NCBI RefSeq assembly: GCF_000812965.1 | Contig: NZ_JSYN01000019.1 | Span: forward strand, 118,272 to 182,271 | Direction of reading: 5' to 3' | From: Pedobacter kyungheensis | Lineage (GTDB): Bacteria; Bacteroidota; Bacteroidia; Sphingobacteriales; Sphingobacteriaceae | Length of the DNA stretch: 64,000 bases | Shown: piece after piece, positions 26,321 through 37,200 of the stretch | Layout: the number at the start of each line of letters is the position of its first letter | Numbering within the stretch: the stretch's first letter is position 1 | The notes under the pieces: generated by a model | What the model was told of the DNA's origin: nothing | Databases searched by the model: none | What the model saw: the letters and a program-made list of their open reading frames with translations, nothing else | Program-made: the position numbers and the translations under genes

Positions 26321-26742
26321 AAGCTGAATTACCTAAAATAAGGGCCTTTAAATTAATCTTATCTGTCTTGAATAGTGCTGTCAGCTGTTTCCAGCTGACA
26401 GTCTTGTACACTCAGTTCCTTTGTGGTTATTAAACAAAATTATTTAAGATCTTAGCTGTTCTAAGGTGTCTTAGGTGGTGAAAAAAAACTTTGTGCTTTC
26501 AGGTTTACCATCTGACAGTTCTCAAATATTGCTTTTAATCCAATTGGTTTCACGAACTCCATCTACATATTATCTCCCGCTGATTTCGCGGATCATCGCA
26601 GAGATTGAATAATCTTTCTTGAATATCCTCATATGTCTTAAATGGTGAAAAAATGTTCTACCCTTTTTAAATCCATAACAGTGCATGACAGTTAAAATTG
26701 TGGTATATTCTATTTTAGAGCAACCAAATATTAATTAACAGC
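26321..26742. repeat. Repeat-rich region before rhaT
   Basis: No gene was found. It has a perfect 10-bp hairpin CTGTCAGCTG-TTTC-CAGCTGACAG (26378-26401), fragments like CTTAGGTGGTGAAAAAAA and CTTAAATGGTGAAAAAA, and a segment with CCCGCTGATTTCGCGGAT, all resembling dispersed intergenic repeats. A clear promoter for rhaT was not seen. Confidence 0.5.
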
Positions 26743-27837
26743 ATGCAGGCAATTTTAGGTGTTATTTTTCATTTCTTCGGTGGTTTCGCCTCCGGAAGTT
26801 TTTACATTCCTTATAAAAAAGTTAAAGGTTGGGCCTGGGAAAGCTACTGGATCGTTGGCGGGATATTTTCCTGGCTGATTGTTCCACCGCTGGCAGCTTA
26901 TTTAACTATCCCGAATTTTAGCGCGATCATCAGCAGTACCAATGGCAGCATTTTATGGCTCACTTATTTTTTTGGTGTGCTTTGGGGTATTGGTGGCCTT
27001 ACTTACGGCTTAGGTGTTCGTTACCTGGGCGTATCGCTGGGGAGCAGTATCATTCTGGGATTATGCATGGTTTTAGGCTCTATTTTGCCATCCATCTATT
27101 TCGATTTTTTTCCGCAAGCCGGTAAAGATACTTTCACCATGTTTTTGCAAACCGATTGGGGGCGCATGGTTTTACTGGGCTTACTGGTATGTGTGCTGGG
27201 GATTGTGATTTGCGGCAGGGCCGGAATGATGAAGGAAAAGGAAATGAAAACGGATATTACCGATCCGCACGGTATGGAGGTAAAAACCGAATATAAATTT
27301 GGTTTGGGTTTATTTGTAGGGATCGTTTCAGGCGTGTTAAGTGCTTGTTTCAATTTTGGTATCGAAGCGGGTAAACCCATGGCCGATGCTGCCAATGCCA
27401 TCTGGAAAGCCGCTAACCCAGCTGAAACAGGCAATTTTCTTTTTCAAAACAACGTTACTTATGTAATTGTGCTTTGGGGCGGACTTACCACTAATTTTAT
27501 CTGGTGTATGGTGCTTAATGCCCGCAACAAATCATTTGGCGACTATACCAATAAAACAACTCCGCTCTTAAAAAATTATATTTTCTCAGCCCTGGCTGGT
27601 ACCACCTGGTTCCTGCAGTTCTTCTTTTACGGAATGGGCGAGAGTAAAATGGGTAACGGTGCCAGCTCGTGGATTTTACACATGGCCTTTATCATCTTAA
27701 TTGCAAACGTTTGGGGGCTGATATTAAAAGAATGGAAAGGCGTATCGCGCAAAACACTGGTAACGGTTTTGGTGGGCATTGTAACCATCATTCTTTCAGT
27801 GCTCATTGTGGGTTATGGCAACTCAATAAAAGGTTAA
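26743..27837 (+). CDS. rhaT: L-rhamnose/proton symporter RhaT
   Basis: A 364-residue transporter with about ten membrane helices and no signal peptide. The opening GVIFHFFGGFASGSFYIPYKK, with KVKGWAWESYW right after it, is the diagnostic RhaT N-terminus, and the helix 3-4 region GLTYGLGVRYLGVSLGSSI is also family-typical. A hydrophilic loop (about 160-190, KEKEMKTDITDP) separates the two halves. First gene of the rhamnose operon, importing L-rhamnose with H+. Confidence 0.93.
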   Translation: MQAILGVIFHFFGGFASGSFYIPYKKVKGWAWESYWIVGGIFSWLIVPPLAAYLTIPNFSAIISSTNGSILWLTYFFGVLWGIGGLTYGLGVRYLGVSLGSSIILGLCMVLGSILPSIYFDFFPQAGKDTFTMFLQTDWGRMVLLGLLVCVLGIVICGRAGMMKEKEMKTDITDPHGMEVKTEYKFGLGLFVGIVSGVLSACFNFGIEAGKPMADAANAIWKAANPAETGNFLFQNNVTYVIVLWGGLTTNFIWCMVLNARNKSFGDYTNKTTPLLKNYIFSALAGTTWFLQFFFYGMGESKMGNGASSWILHMAFIILIANVWGLILKEWKGVSRKTLVTVLVGIVTIILSVLIVGYGNSIKG

Positions 27838-27868
27838 TCAAATAGAAAAATTTAAATAGAATAATATA

Positions 27869-29989
27869 ATGTCAATCGATACGAAAAGTTATAAGCATGT
27901 AAGCTACTTGTGGGATGAAGAAGAAGCTGCAAAACTGGCTGGTGATGAAGTTGCTTTGTTAATCTACCGCTCAAATTTATTGGGTGCCGATTTACGCCTT
28001 ACCAATTACGGAGGTGGCAATACTTCTTGTAAACTGTTGGAAAAAGATCCGCTAACCGGCCTTGAAACCGAGGTGATGTGGGTAAAAGGTTCGGGTGGTG
28101 ATTTAGGTACTTTAAAGAAAAGTGGTTTAGCTGCATTATATGTAGACCGTTTACGCAGCCTGAAAAACATTTACCGCGGGGTGGCTTACGAAGATGAAAT
28201 GGTTGAATTGTTTAATCACTGCATTTTTGATTTAAGCTCTAAGGCACCGTCAATTGATACACCTTTACATGGTTTCTTACCTTTCAAACATATCGATCAC
28301 CTGCACCCTGATGCCGCCATTGCCATTGCAGCAGCAAAAGATGGTAAACGCATTACGCAGGAATTGTTTAATGGTACCATTGGTTGGGTTGAGTGGAAAA
28401 AACCAGGTTTTGAGCTGGGTTTACAGTTAAAGCAGTGCTTAGACGAAAACCCGGGTATCCGCGGCATTATGTTAGGTTCGCACGGGTTATTTACCTGGGG
28501 CGATACCGCTTACGAAAGTTATTTAAATACTTTAGAAGTAATCGAAATTTGTTCAGATTACCTTAGCCAGAACTATGGTAAAAAAGGCCCTGTTTTTGGC
28601 GGGCAGAAAATAGAAAGTGCCGAAGCAGATAATCGTAAAAAACAAGCTGCTGCATTGGCGCCGGTTTTACGTGGTTTATGTTCTTCAAAGCAGCACATGA
28701 TTGGTCATTTTACCGATGATGCACGTGTATTGGAGTTTATCAATTCGAACGATTTGGGCCGTTTAGCCCCAATGGGAACCAGTTGTCCCGATCACTTTTT
28801 GCGCACTAAAATCAGTCCGCTGGTTTTAGATTTAGCCAGCGATGCCGATTTATCGGATGTTAAGGCATTGAAAGAAACTTTGGAGCCTGCTTTCGAAGCT
28901 TACAGAGCCATGTATACCGATTATTATGAAACCTGTAAGCATCCAAACAGTCCGGCCATTCGCGATACCAACCCTGTTGTAATTTTATACCCGGGTATTG
29001 GTATGTTTACTTTCTCAAAAGATAAACAAACGGCAAGGGTTGCGGCAGAATTTTACATCAATGCCATTAATGTAATGAAAGGTGCTGAAGCTGTTTCTGA
29101 GTATACTTCTTTACCGCACCAGGAAGCTTTCAATATCGAATACTGGTTGCTGGAAGAAGCCAAATTACAGCGTATGCCTAAACCTAAACCGCTTACCGGT
29201 AAAATTGCTTTAATTACAGGCAGTGCTGGTGGTATTGGTAAAGCCATTGCTAAAAAATTCGTGTCAGAAGGTGGTGTGGTTATTTTAAACGATATGAATG
29301 CCGAGCGTTTAGAAGAAGCAGGTAAAGAATTTGCGGCGCAGTTTGGTAAAGATTCGTACAGTACAGCCATTCTGGATGTAACCAGCGAAGCAGACATTAA
29401 AAATGCTTTTGATGCCGCTGCACTGGCATTTGGCGGGGTAGATATTATTGTAAACAACGCAGGTTTATCGATCTCTAAAACCATTGCCGACCATACCGAG
29501 AAAGACTGGGATCTTTTATATGATGTTTTGGTAAAAGGGCAATTTTTTATCACCCAGGCTGCAACAAATACGATGCAAAAGCAAAATATCGGTGGCGATA
29601 TTATTAATATTGTAAGTAAGAATGCTTTAGTTAGCGGACCAAATAATGCAGGTTACGGCAGTGCAAAAGCAGCGCAGTTACATTTAAGCAGATTAAACGC
29701 TGCTGAGTTAGGTGCCGATAATATCCGCGTAAATGTGGTTAATCCTGATGCGGTAATCAGCGATAGCAATATCTGGGCTGGTGGATGGGCCGAAGGTCGT
29801 GCCAAAGCTTATGGTATTACTGTAGCCGAGTTGCCTGCTTATTACGCAAAACGTACTTTGTTAAACCAGATTATATTACCGGATGATATTGCTAATGCTT
29901 GCTTTGCCTTTGTTGGTGGCTTGTTGCAAAAATCAACCGGCAATGTGCTTAATGTAGATGGCGGTGTAGCCATGGCATTTGTAAGATAA
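27869..29989 (+). CDS. rhaEW: Bifunctional rhamnulose-1-phosphate aldolase/lactaldehyde dehydrogenase
   Basis: A 706-residue fusion. Residues about 1-410 form a class II aldolase (zinc) domain with the DLRLTNYGGGNTSCK start and an HGLFTWGD zinc-ligand region; residues about 430-706 form an SDR domain with TGSAGGIGKAIA, NNAGLSISKT and YGSAKAA (Tyr-x-x-x-Lys). It cleaves L-rhamnulose-1-phosphate to dihydroxyacetone phosphate and L-lactaldehyde, and the second domain oxidises the lactaldehyde, as shown for RhaEW fusions in other bacteria. The symbol is by family resemblance and context. It lies 31 bases after rhaT. Confidence 0.93.
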   Translation: MSIDTKSYKHVSYLWDEEEAAKLAGDEVALLIYRSNLLGADLRLTNYGGGNTSCKLLEKDPLTGLETEVMWVKGSGGDLGTLKKSGLAALYVDRLRSLKNIYRGVAYEDEMVELFNHCIFDLSSKAPSIDTPLHGFLPFKHIDHLHPDAAIAIAAAKDGKRITQELFNGTIGWVEWKKPGFELGLQLKQCLDENPGIRGIMLGSHGLFTWGDTAYESYLNTLEVIEICSDYLSQNYGKKGPVFGGQKIESAEADNRKKQAAALAPVLRGLCSSKQHMIGHFTDDARVLEFINSNDLGRLAPMGTSCPDHFLRTKISPLVLDLASDADLSDVKALKETLEPAFEAYRAMYTDYYETCKHPNSPAIRDTNPVVILYPGIGMFTFSKDKQTARVAAEFYINAINVMKGAEAVSEYTSLPHQEAFNIEYWLLEEAKLQRMPKPKPLTGKIALITGSAGGIGKAIAKKFVSEGGVVILNDMNAERLEEAGKEFAAQFGKDSYSTAILDVTSEADIKNAFDAAALAFGGVDIIVNNAGLSISKTIADHTEKDWDLLYDVLVKGQFFITQAATNTMQKQNIGGDIINIVSKNALVSGPNNAGYGSAKAAQLHLSRLNAAELGADNIRVNVVNPDAVISDSNIWAGGWAEGRAKAYGITVAELPAYYAKRTLLNQIILPDDIANACFAFVGGLLQKSTGNVLNVDGGVAMAFVR

Positions 29990-29996
29990 TAAAAAT

Positions 29997-30117
29997 GTAA
30001 CCACAGATAAAAAGGATGAACACAGATGAAATTTGATCTATCGGTTGGTGTCCTCACCAATCGATATAAATGCAGCAATACAAATCTGTGTTTATCTGTG
30101 TGCATCTGTGGTTAAAC
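29997..30117. repeat. Inverted repeat (ACCACAGAT type)
   Basis: Arms with GTAACCACAGATAAAAAGG at the left pair with a right arm ending CATCTGTGGTTAAAC; the centre is a second hairpin TATCGGTTGGTG-TCCT-CACCAATCGATA. The whole can form a cruciform between the aldolase and isomerase genes. Confidence 0.7.
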
Positions 30118-30235
30118 AAAAAATAGTGGTCAGTGTGGGCACTGACCACGGCTATTTTAAATTCAGTTTTAGTAAGTTGTTTCATCGGTCTGTGTTTAGG
30201 CACAGATCGAAAATGACTTTAAATTTTTGTTATCG

Positions 30236-30280
30236 TCCTCGTTTTTAACGAGGATGAACGAGAAAGGCGATTGTATCGCC
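30236..30280 (+). repeat. Two-hairpin REP-like element, single copy
   Basis: Hairpin 1 is TCCTCGTT-TTT-AACGAGGA; 11 bases later hairpin 2 is GGCGAT-TGT-ATCGCC. Stem lengths (8 and 6), loop lengths (3 and 3) and spacing (11) equal those of the elements at 42305-42717, but the paired bases differ. It lies 33 bases before the rhaI start. Confidence 0.75.
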
Positions 30281-30313
30281 AAAATAATTAACCTAATAAA
30301 ACCAAATATCCTC

Positions 30314-31594
30314 ATGAATATCGGGCAGAACCAAATAGAAAAACACAACGACTCATTGTTAACCGCACATCAGCGTAAGCTTGCTTTTTTAAAAGAAGAC
30401 TGGGCACACGTTGATCTTGAAGCTGTAATTCAAAAACTGGTCGATTTTCAGATTGCCATTCCAAGCTGGGCCTTGGGAACAGGTGGTACACGTTTCGGTC
30501 GTTTTGCCATTACCGGTGGAGAGCCACGTACCATTGAAGAAAAAATTGAAGATGTGGGTTTATTGCATGCCTTGAATGGTGCAAGTGGAGCAATTTCACT
30601 TCATATTCCATGGGATATTCCTCAAAATGCCGGAGAATTAAAAAAACTGGCTGCGGGTTATGGCCTGAAGTTCGATGCCATGAACTCCAATACCTTTCAG
30701 GATCAGGCAGGTTCGGCACACAGTTACAAATTTGGTTCCTTACAAAATGTAAATAAAGCCATTCGCAAACAGGCGATTGAGCACAATATAGAAGTAATTA
30801 AACACGGTATCGCATTGGGTTCCGATGCTTTAACCGTTTGGCTAGCCGATGGATCTTGTTTCCCTGGTCAGCTTAACTTCCGCAAGGCCTTCGAAAATAC
30901 ATTGGAAAGCTTACAGGAAATTTATTCGGCCCTGCCTGATGACTGGAAAATGTTTGTGGAGTACAAAGCTTTTGAGCCTAACTTTTATTCAACTACAGTA
31001 GGCGATTGGGGGCAGTCGTTATTGTATGCCAGCAAACTGGGCAAAAAAGCCTATACACTAGTTGATTTGGGTCACCACCTGCCCAATGCCAATATCGAGC
31101 AAATTGTAGCTTTGTTGTTGATGGAAGGAAAATTGGGTGGTTTCCACTTCAACGATTCTAAATATGGCGATGATGATTTAACCGCCGGAAGCATTAAACC
31201 TTACCAGCTATTCCTGATTTTTAATGAGCTGGTTGAAGGAATGGATGCAAAAGGCATGAACCATGCTAAAGATCTGGGCTGGATGATCGATGCTTCGCAC
31301 AATGTCAAAGATCCTTTAGAAGACCTGCTGCAATCGGTCGAAGCCATTATGATTGCTTATGCACAGGCACTTTTGGTAGATAGAAAAGCATTAAATGCAG
31401 CACAGGATAATAACGATGTAGCAAAAGCACAGGAGATTTTACAACATACTTTCCGTAGCGATTTAAGGGCATTGGTTGCCGAGGCGCGCTTAAGAGCCGG
31501 AGCGGCATTATCGCCAATTGGTTTATACCGCGATTTAGATGTGCGTAATCATTTAGTTAATCACCGTGGAAAAACTGTTGCTACAGGTTTGTAA
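30314..31594 (+). CDS. rhaI: L-rhamnose isomerase (sugar isomerase, catabolic type)
   Basis: A 426-residue TIM-barrel isomerase converting L-rhamnose to L-rhamnulose. The frame extends 29 codons further upstream through the two-hairpin repeat, but the ATG giving MNIGQNQIEKHN is preferred. Metal-site features are visible: VEYKAFEP (Glu), LVDLGHHLPNAN (Asp-His) and HFNDSKYGDDD. Length and motifs match the Pseudomonas stutzeri-type L-rhamnose isomerase rather than the E. coli RhaA. The kinase gene begins 14 bases downstream. Confidence 0.92.
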   Translation: MNIGQNQIEKHNDSLLTAHQRKLAFLKEDWAHVDLEAVIQKLVDFQIAIPSWALGTGGTRFGRFAITGGEPRTIEEKIEDVGLLHALNGASGAISLHIPWDIPQNAGELKKLAAGYGLKFDAMNSNTFQDQAGSAHSYKFGSLQNVNKAIRKQAIEHNIEVIKHGIALGSDALTVWLADGSCFPGQLNFRKAFENTLESLQEIYSALPDDWKMFVEYKAFEPNFYSTTVGDWGQSLLYASKLGKKAYTLVDLGHHLPNANIEQIVALLLMEGKLGGFHFNDSKYGDDDLTAGSIKPYQLFLIFNELVEGMDAKGMNHAKDLGWMIDASHNVKDPLEDLLQSVEAIMIAYAQALLVDRKALNAAQDNNDVAKAQEILQHTFRSDLRALVAEARLRAGAALSPIGLYRDLDVRNHLVNHRGKTVATGL

Positions 31595-31608
31595 AGAGGA
31601 GAATAGAA

Positions 31609-32994
31609 ATGCCAAAACCGGTTATTGCCATATTTGATGTAGGGAAAACGAATAAAAAACTCTTTTTGATCGACGAAAATTACCAGATCGTTTACGAGCG
31701 TTCAGCCCGTTTTGTAGAAACTGTTGATGAAGATGGCGAAGTTTGCGAAAACCTGGAAAGTCTGCGCTCATCTGTGTACGATTCCCTGCATCAGGTTTTG
31801 CAGTTAAAAGAGTTTGATGTTAAAGCTATTAATTTTTCTACCTATGGTGCCAGTTTTGTGTACCTCGATGAAAATGGTGAGCCTTTAACACCACTTTATA
31901 ATTATTTAAAAGCCTATCCCGAAGCGCTTAAGCAGCGCTTTTACACTACGTACGGGGGGGAGGATAAGATTTCTTTAGAAACCGCTTCACCAGTTCTGGG
32001 CAGTTTAAATTCGGGTATGCAGTTGTACCGTTTAAAACACGAAAAGCCTGCGTTATTTGATAAAGTAAAATGGGCTTTGCATTTGCCTCAATACCTGAGT
32101 TATCTGATTACAGGTAAAGCTGTGGCCGATATTACCAGCATTGGCTGTCATACCCAGCTGTGGGATTTTAACAAAAACCAGTACCACAATTGGGTATCGA
32201 CAGAAAAGATCGATGGCAAGTTTGGCGCATTTACACCCGCCGACTCGAGCCTGAAAACAGATTTTGAAGGCAGCAGCATCAAAGTGGGGGTAGGTCTGCA
32301 CGATAGTTCAGCTGCTTTAATTCCGTATCTGGCTAATTTCAATACCCCTTTTGTACTCATTTCTACCGGTACCTGGTGCATTAGTTTAAATCCTTTTAAC
32401 CAGGAACCTCTAACAGCCGAAGAACTGAAACAAGATTGTCTGTGTTACATGCACTATAAAGGCAAAGCGGTTAAAGCTTCGCGTATTTTTGCAGGTTACG
32501 AGCATGAGGTGCAGCTTAAACGTATTGCCGAGCATTTTGATCGGGCAGCTTACCTGTTTAAGCATTTGAAGTTTAATCCTTCTATGATTTTGAAACTGGC
32601 CAATAAGATTCCGGAGAATAAGGAGGCGCAGACGGGATTTTTGGCGAATTCGGCATTTCCAGATCGCGATCTGAATATTTTTCAAACGGCCGAAGAAGCT
32701 TACCACCAGCTTATTTTTGATCTGGTAAAACAGCAGCTCTATTCGTTAAAATTGATTTTAAACCCAGGCGTAAAACGGATTTTTGTTGACGGGGGATTTG
32801 GTAAAAATGCCATTTACATGCATTTGTTGGCTACCGCTATTCCGGATATAGAAGTATATGCTTCTTCAGTTTCGCAGGCTACCGCTATTGGAACGGCTTT
32901 AGCCATTAACGATGCCTGGAACGAAAATCCGGTACCTACGGATATGATTCAGTTAAAATACTATTCAGCCATACAACGTACACTGGATTTTTAG
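31609..32994 (+). CDS. FGGY family kinase, probable rhamnulokinase
   Basis: A 461-residue sugar kinase. The N-terminal phosphate-binding loop is IFDVGKTNKKLFLID, HDSSAALIPYL is in the centre, and the adenosine loop GGFGKNAIY lies near residue 396. Position directly after rhaI and the rhamnulose-1-phosphate aldolase makes L-rhamnulose the likely substrate. A GGAG sequence precedes the start. The gene could carry the name rhaB or rhaK in different nomenclatures, so no symbol is given. Confidence 0.88.
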   Translation: MPKPVIAIFDVGKTNKKLFLIDENYQIVYERSARFVETVDEDGEVCENLESLRSSVYDSLHQVLQLKEFDVKAINFSTYGASFVYLDENGEPLTPLYNYLKAYPEALKQRFYTTYGGEDKISLETASPVLGSLNSGMQLYRLKHEKPALFDKVKWALHLPQYLSYLITGKAVADITSIGCHTQLWDFNKNQYHNWVSTEKIDGKFGAFTPADSSLKTDFEGSSIKVGVGLHDSSAALIPYLANFNTPFVLISTGTWCISLNPFNQEPLTAEELKQDCLCYMHYKGKAVKASRIFAGYEHEVQLKRIAEHFDRAAYLFKHLKFNPSMILKLANKIPENKEAQTGFLANSAFPDRDLNIFQTAEEAYHQLIFDLVKQQLYSLKLILNPGVKRIFVDGGFGKNAIYMHLLATAIPDIEVYASSVSQATAIGTALAINDAWNENPVPTDMIQLKYYSAIQRTLDF

Positions 32995-33033
32995 GAATTT
33001 CCTTATATTAGAAATCCTAATACCCTAACCATT

Positions 33034-34065
33034 TTGAAACCAGAAGATCTAATACCTTATCTCAATGTTGATGAATACTCGTCGACACCAAAATACAAAC
33101 AGCTAACCAACGCCATTTTGGCGGCAATAGAAAGTGGTAAATTGCTTAAAAACAGTTTGCTGCCTTCTATTAACGAGCTCAGTTTTAGTTTGGAAATGTC
33201 GCGCGATACAGCAGAGAAGGGTTACCGGAACTTACGGAAACTGGGGGTGGTAGATTCGGTACCGGGGAAGGGCTATTTTATCATTAACACCGATTTTTCG
33301 CGGAAACTTAAAATCTGCCTGCTGTTTAATAAGCTCAGTACGCATAAAAAGATCATCTACGATTCTTTTACCAAAACCATAGGCGAACGGGCGGCTATTG
33401 ATTTTTACATTTATAACAACGATTATGCGCTGTTTAAAAAGATGATTGTGGCCAAGCGCGATGAATATTCGCACTTTGTAATTATTCCGCACTTTCTGGA
33501 AGGGGGAGAAAATGCACATGAAATCATCAACACCATTCCCAAAGAAAAACTGGTAATTTTGGACAAACTGTTACCAGGGGTAACCGGAAATTATGCTGCA
33601 GCCTACGAAAACTTTGCACAGGATATTTACGCAGCTTTGGAGCAGGCCTTAGACCGCCTTTCCAACTACCGCACTTTAAAGATTATTTTCCCCCGAAACA
33701 GCTATTTTCCACACGAAATACTTACTGGTTTCTACCGTTTTTGCCAGCAATATGCTTTCGATCATAAAGTGATCCATAATATTAAAGATGAAGAAATAAA
33801 TCCGGGTGAGGTTTACATTAACCTGATGGAAGATGACCTGGTGATGCTGATTGAACGTTTGATTGCACAAAAGCTCAAAATTGGCAAAGATGTAGGGGTA
33901 ATTTCTTACAACGAAACGCCATTAAAAAGAATCATTTTAGACGGAATAACCACCATTTCTACTGATTTCAGCGAGTTAGGTGCTCAGGCAGCAGAGTTTG
34001 TATTGAGTGGCAAAACAGAAAGGGTGGAGGTGCCTTTTTATCTGAATTTGAGGAAATCGCTTTAG
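33034..34065 (+). CDS. GntR family transcriptional regulator with sugar-binding domain
   Basis: A 343-residue repressor-type regulator. The winged helix is at about 20-85 (YKQLTNAILAAIESGKLLKN and SINELSFSLEMSRDTAEKGY), and the rest resembles a LacI/periplasmic-binding-like effector domain rather than the usual FadR or UTRA domain. The frame starts with TTG; no suitable ATG lies nearby. It is the last gene of the rhamnose operon and most likely senses L-rhamnose or a derivative. No operator was identified with confidence. Confidence 0.85.
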   Translation: MKPEDLIPYLNVDEYSSTPKYKQLTNAILAAIESGKLLKNSLLPSINELSFSLEMSRDTAEKGYRNLRKLGVVDSVPGKGYFIINTDFSRKLKICLLFNKLSTHKKIIYDSFTKTIGERAAIDFYIYNNDYALFKKMIVAKRDEYSHFVIIPHFLEGGENAHEIINTIPKEKLVILDKLLPGVTGNYAAAYENFAQDIYAALEQALDRLSNYRTLKIIFPRNSYFPHEILTGFYRFCQQYAFDHKVIHNIKDEEINPGEVYINLMEDDLVMLIERLIAQKLKIGKDVGVISYNETPLKRIILDGITTISTDFSELGAQAAEFVLSGKTERVEVPFYLNLRKSL

Positions 34066-34078
34066 CTTGTAGTTGATC

Positions 34079-34159
34079 CGTCATCTCGACTGAAGCGTAG
34101 CGAAATGGAGAGACCTTTAATAGATTTCTCGACTTCGTTGCACTTCGCGCGAACTGACG
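34079..34159. repeat. CGTCAT-ended element, copy A
   Basis: Starts CGTCATCTCGACTGAAGCG and contains AATGGAGAGACC and TCTCGACTTCGTTGCACTTCG. The reverse complement of the element at 37709-37814 aligns with it; the right end (CTGACG) is degenerate. It lies between the GntR regulator and the helicase gene. Confidence 0.7.
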
Positions 34160-34241
34160 ATATTTAATTGTGCATAAAAACCCTTAAACGAACTTTACCC
34201 CAAAGCGAATAATCATTACTTTTATCGTTTAGCTTTTTTAA

Positions 34242-37200
34242 ATGAATGAAACGGTAACTACACAGCTGCGATCAGAAGAAAACCCTTACGATTATATTTT
34301 AAGGGATTTTAATCTCAAAGATCTCAGCGAAATTGTTATCCTCAAACATTTGGGCGGGCTGGTACGTACCGATGTAAAAGGTTTTTATCATTTGCACCCC
34401 GAACAGATCGAAATTGATTTTGCTGCGTTTAGTCAGGGAGAAGCAGTTGAACCTTTTCCTGTGGTGATGGTGCTGCAGCAAAATAATTCGGTAAAGCTTT
34501 CGTGTCGCTGCGCTACGCCAAAAAACAAACTCTGTACACACCAGGCTCAGGTTTTATACAATATTCTTCAACGCAAAGCGCTGCGTATTTTTTTCGATGC
34601 TAACCTACGCAGAGAAAAATTGATTAAAATAGCCATCGATTATGGGCTGGAAAAGGAAGCAAATCCCGATCTGCTTTTTAACCTGACCTATCAGCAGGAT
34701 GAGGTTGAAATTAAACCCAAAATGGAAGCCTTGCAGCCTTTTAATAAAGAAGCTCAGCAAAACCTGGCCGACCTGCTGTTACCCCAAACGAAGTCAGAAA
34801 TTAAGGCTTGGGATAAAGGTGATTTAAGTAAAATGATCCTGGTATTGGGGCAGCACCGCTATTACAACCATTTAACCATCGAGCTTTTTGAAGCAGCCAT
34901 TACCAAGACCGGAAAGGTTAAAAATCCATTAAAAGGTATTCATCCGGCAGATTTAATTTTTAAAACAGAAGATACCGATCTGCTGAAATTTTTTAGCGGC
35001 ATTACCACCTTTCAGCAAAACTACAATACCGACCAAAGCGAGGTAGAAATCGAAGCTTTAAAAGCAATTGTTAAAAATCCGGCTAAAATTCCGGTTTATT
35101 TGCAGGATGTGCAACAATCGTCGGTTATTCAGCCGTCCAGCATCTCGGCAGTTGATGTGCAACCACTCAATGTCGATTTAAGGCTTGCGGTAAACCAGCG
35201 CGAGGATTATTATGAAATAACGGGGCGTTTAATTATCGAAGGTAAATCGTACGAATTGGATAACCTGCAATTGGTGCACCAGTACTTCATTAAGCTCAAA
35301 AATCAGCTTTATCTGATTGGCAGACTTGATTTTTTAAGGGTGATCGGATTTTTTAAAAAACAAAGTAATCGGTTAATCTTACACAAAAGTAAATATCCCG
35401 AATTTCAGAAAGCCATTCTGATTCAACTGGAAGGCAGTATACATGTCGATTATTCTTATTTAAAGCCTGCCACCAAAAGCCAGATCGAAGAGAAAGGTTT
35501 CGACCTCGAAAACGAACAATTAATTTATTTGTCCGAATCCGAAGATTTTATCCTGTTAACCCCCGTAATGCGCTACGGAAATTTAGAAATTCCGGTTTTA
35601 TCTAAAAAGCAAATTCAGGCGCAGGATAAATTTGGTAATGTTTTTAAGCTTAACCGCGATGAAAAAGCTGAACTTCAGTTCGTTTCTAACATCATCAGGT
35701 CGCACCCCTACTTTTACGAACAAATTGAAAACGATTTCCTCTTTGAGCAGAATAAATATGATTCCTTTTATCTGCACCGGAAAAGATTTTTAGAAGAAGC
35801 CTGGTTTTTAGATGCCTTTGAAATCTGGCGGAATAAGGGAATTCAGGTTTTAGGCTTCAATCAGTTGAAAAACAATAAGCTAAGCGAATTTAAACCGGAG
35901 ATAAATATTGAGGTAATTAGCGGACTGGATTGGTTTGAAACAAAGGTAGAGGTAAAATTTGCCCGGCAGGTGGTGCCCTTAAAGCATTTGCATAAATCCA
36001 TTCGCAATAAGAGCAGGTTTGTCAAGCTCGATGATGGCACCGAAGGTATTTTGCCACAAGAATGGGTAGAGAAGTTTGCATCCTATTTTAATGCAGGCGA
36101 AATTACCGAAGATGCGATCCTGACGCCGAAAATAAAATTTGCCACAGTAAATGAATTGTATGAAGATGCCCTATTGGATGGCGAAGTTAAAAATGAGTTG
36201 CAGCTTTATAAACAGAAGTTCGAAGGCGCAAATGCAATTGAAGAAGTAGAAGTGCCCTCAGCTTTACAGGCAACCTTGCGCCATTATCAGAAAGATGGAC
36301 TGAACTGGCTTAACTTTTTAGATGATTTTAATTTTGGTTCGTGCCTGGCCGATGATATGGGACTGGGTAAAACCATACAGATTTTAGCCTTTATTTTATC
36401 GCAGCGCGAAAAAGTGAAACACAATACCAACCTGGTTGTGGTTCCGGCTTCGCTGATTTTTAACTGGAAAGCCGAGGTAGAAAAGTTTGCACCATCTATA
36501 CAGGTTAAAACCATTTATGCCGGCGAAAGGAGCAAAACCACCGAAGATTTTGACCAGTATGAAATCATTTTAACCTCTTATGGCACCTTGCTTTCTGATG
36601 TTCGCTTTTTAAAAGATTATCGTTTCAATTACATCTTTTTAGATGAATCTCAGCTCATTAAAAACCCCGAGTCGCAGCGTTATAAAGCAGTGAGGATGCT
36701 GCAATCGCGCAACAAAGTGGCCATTACAGGTACGCCCGTTGAGAACAATACCTTCGATTTGTACGGACAGTTGTCTTTTGCCTGCCCCGGCCTGTTTGGC
36801 AGCAAGCAACAGTTTGCCGATTTATATTCTACCCCGATTGATCAGTTTAAAGATAGCCGTAGGGCAGATGAACTTCAAAGAAAGATTAGGCCATTCATTT
36901 TACGCCGGACTAAGGAGCAGGTAGCGAAAGAACTTCCGGATAAAACGGAAATTATACTGTACTGCGAAATGGGCGAGGAGCAACGCGAAGTATATGAGGC
37001 GAATAAAAAGGAAATCCAGGATTATATTTTGGGTAAACAGGAAGATGAACTGCCTAAAAGCTCAATGCATGTATTGAAAAGCATTACCACGCTGAGGCAA
37101 ATTTGTAATTCGGCAGCTTTGCTGGCTGATGGAAAATCTTATCTGCAGGCCTCTTCCAAAATTGATGTCTTGCTGGAGCAGATTGAAAATAAAGCCGGTA

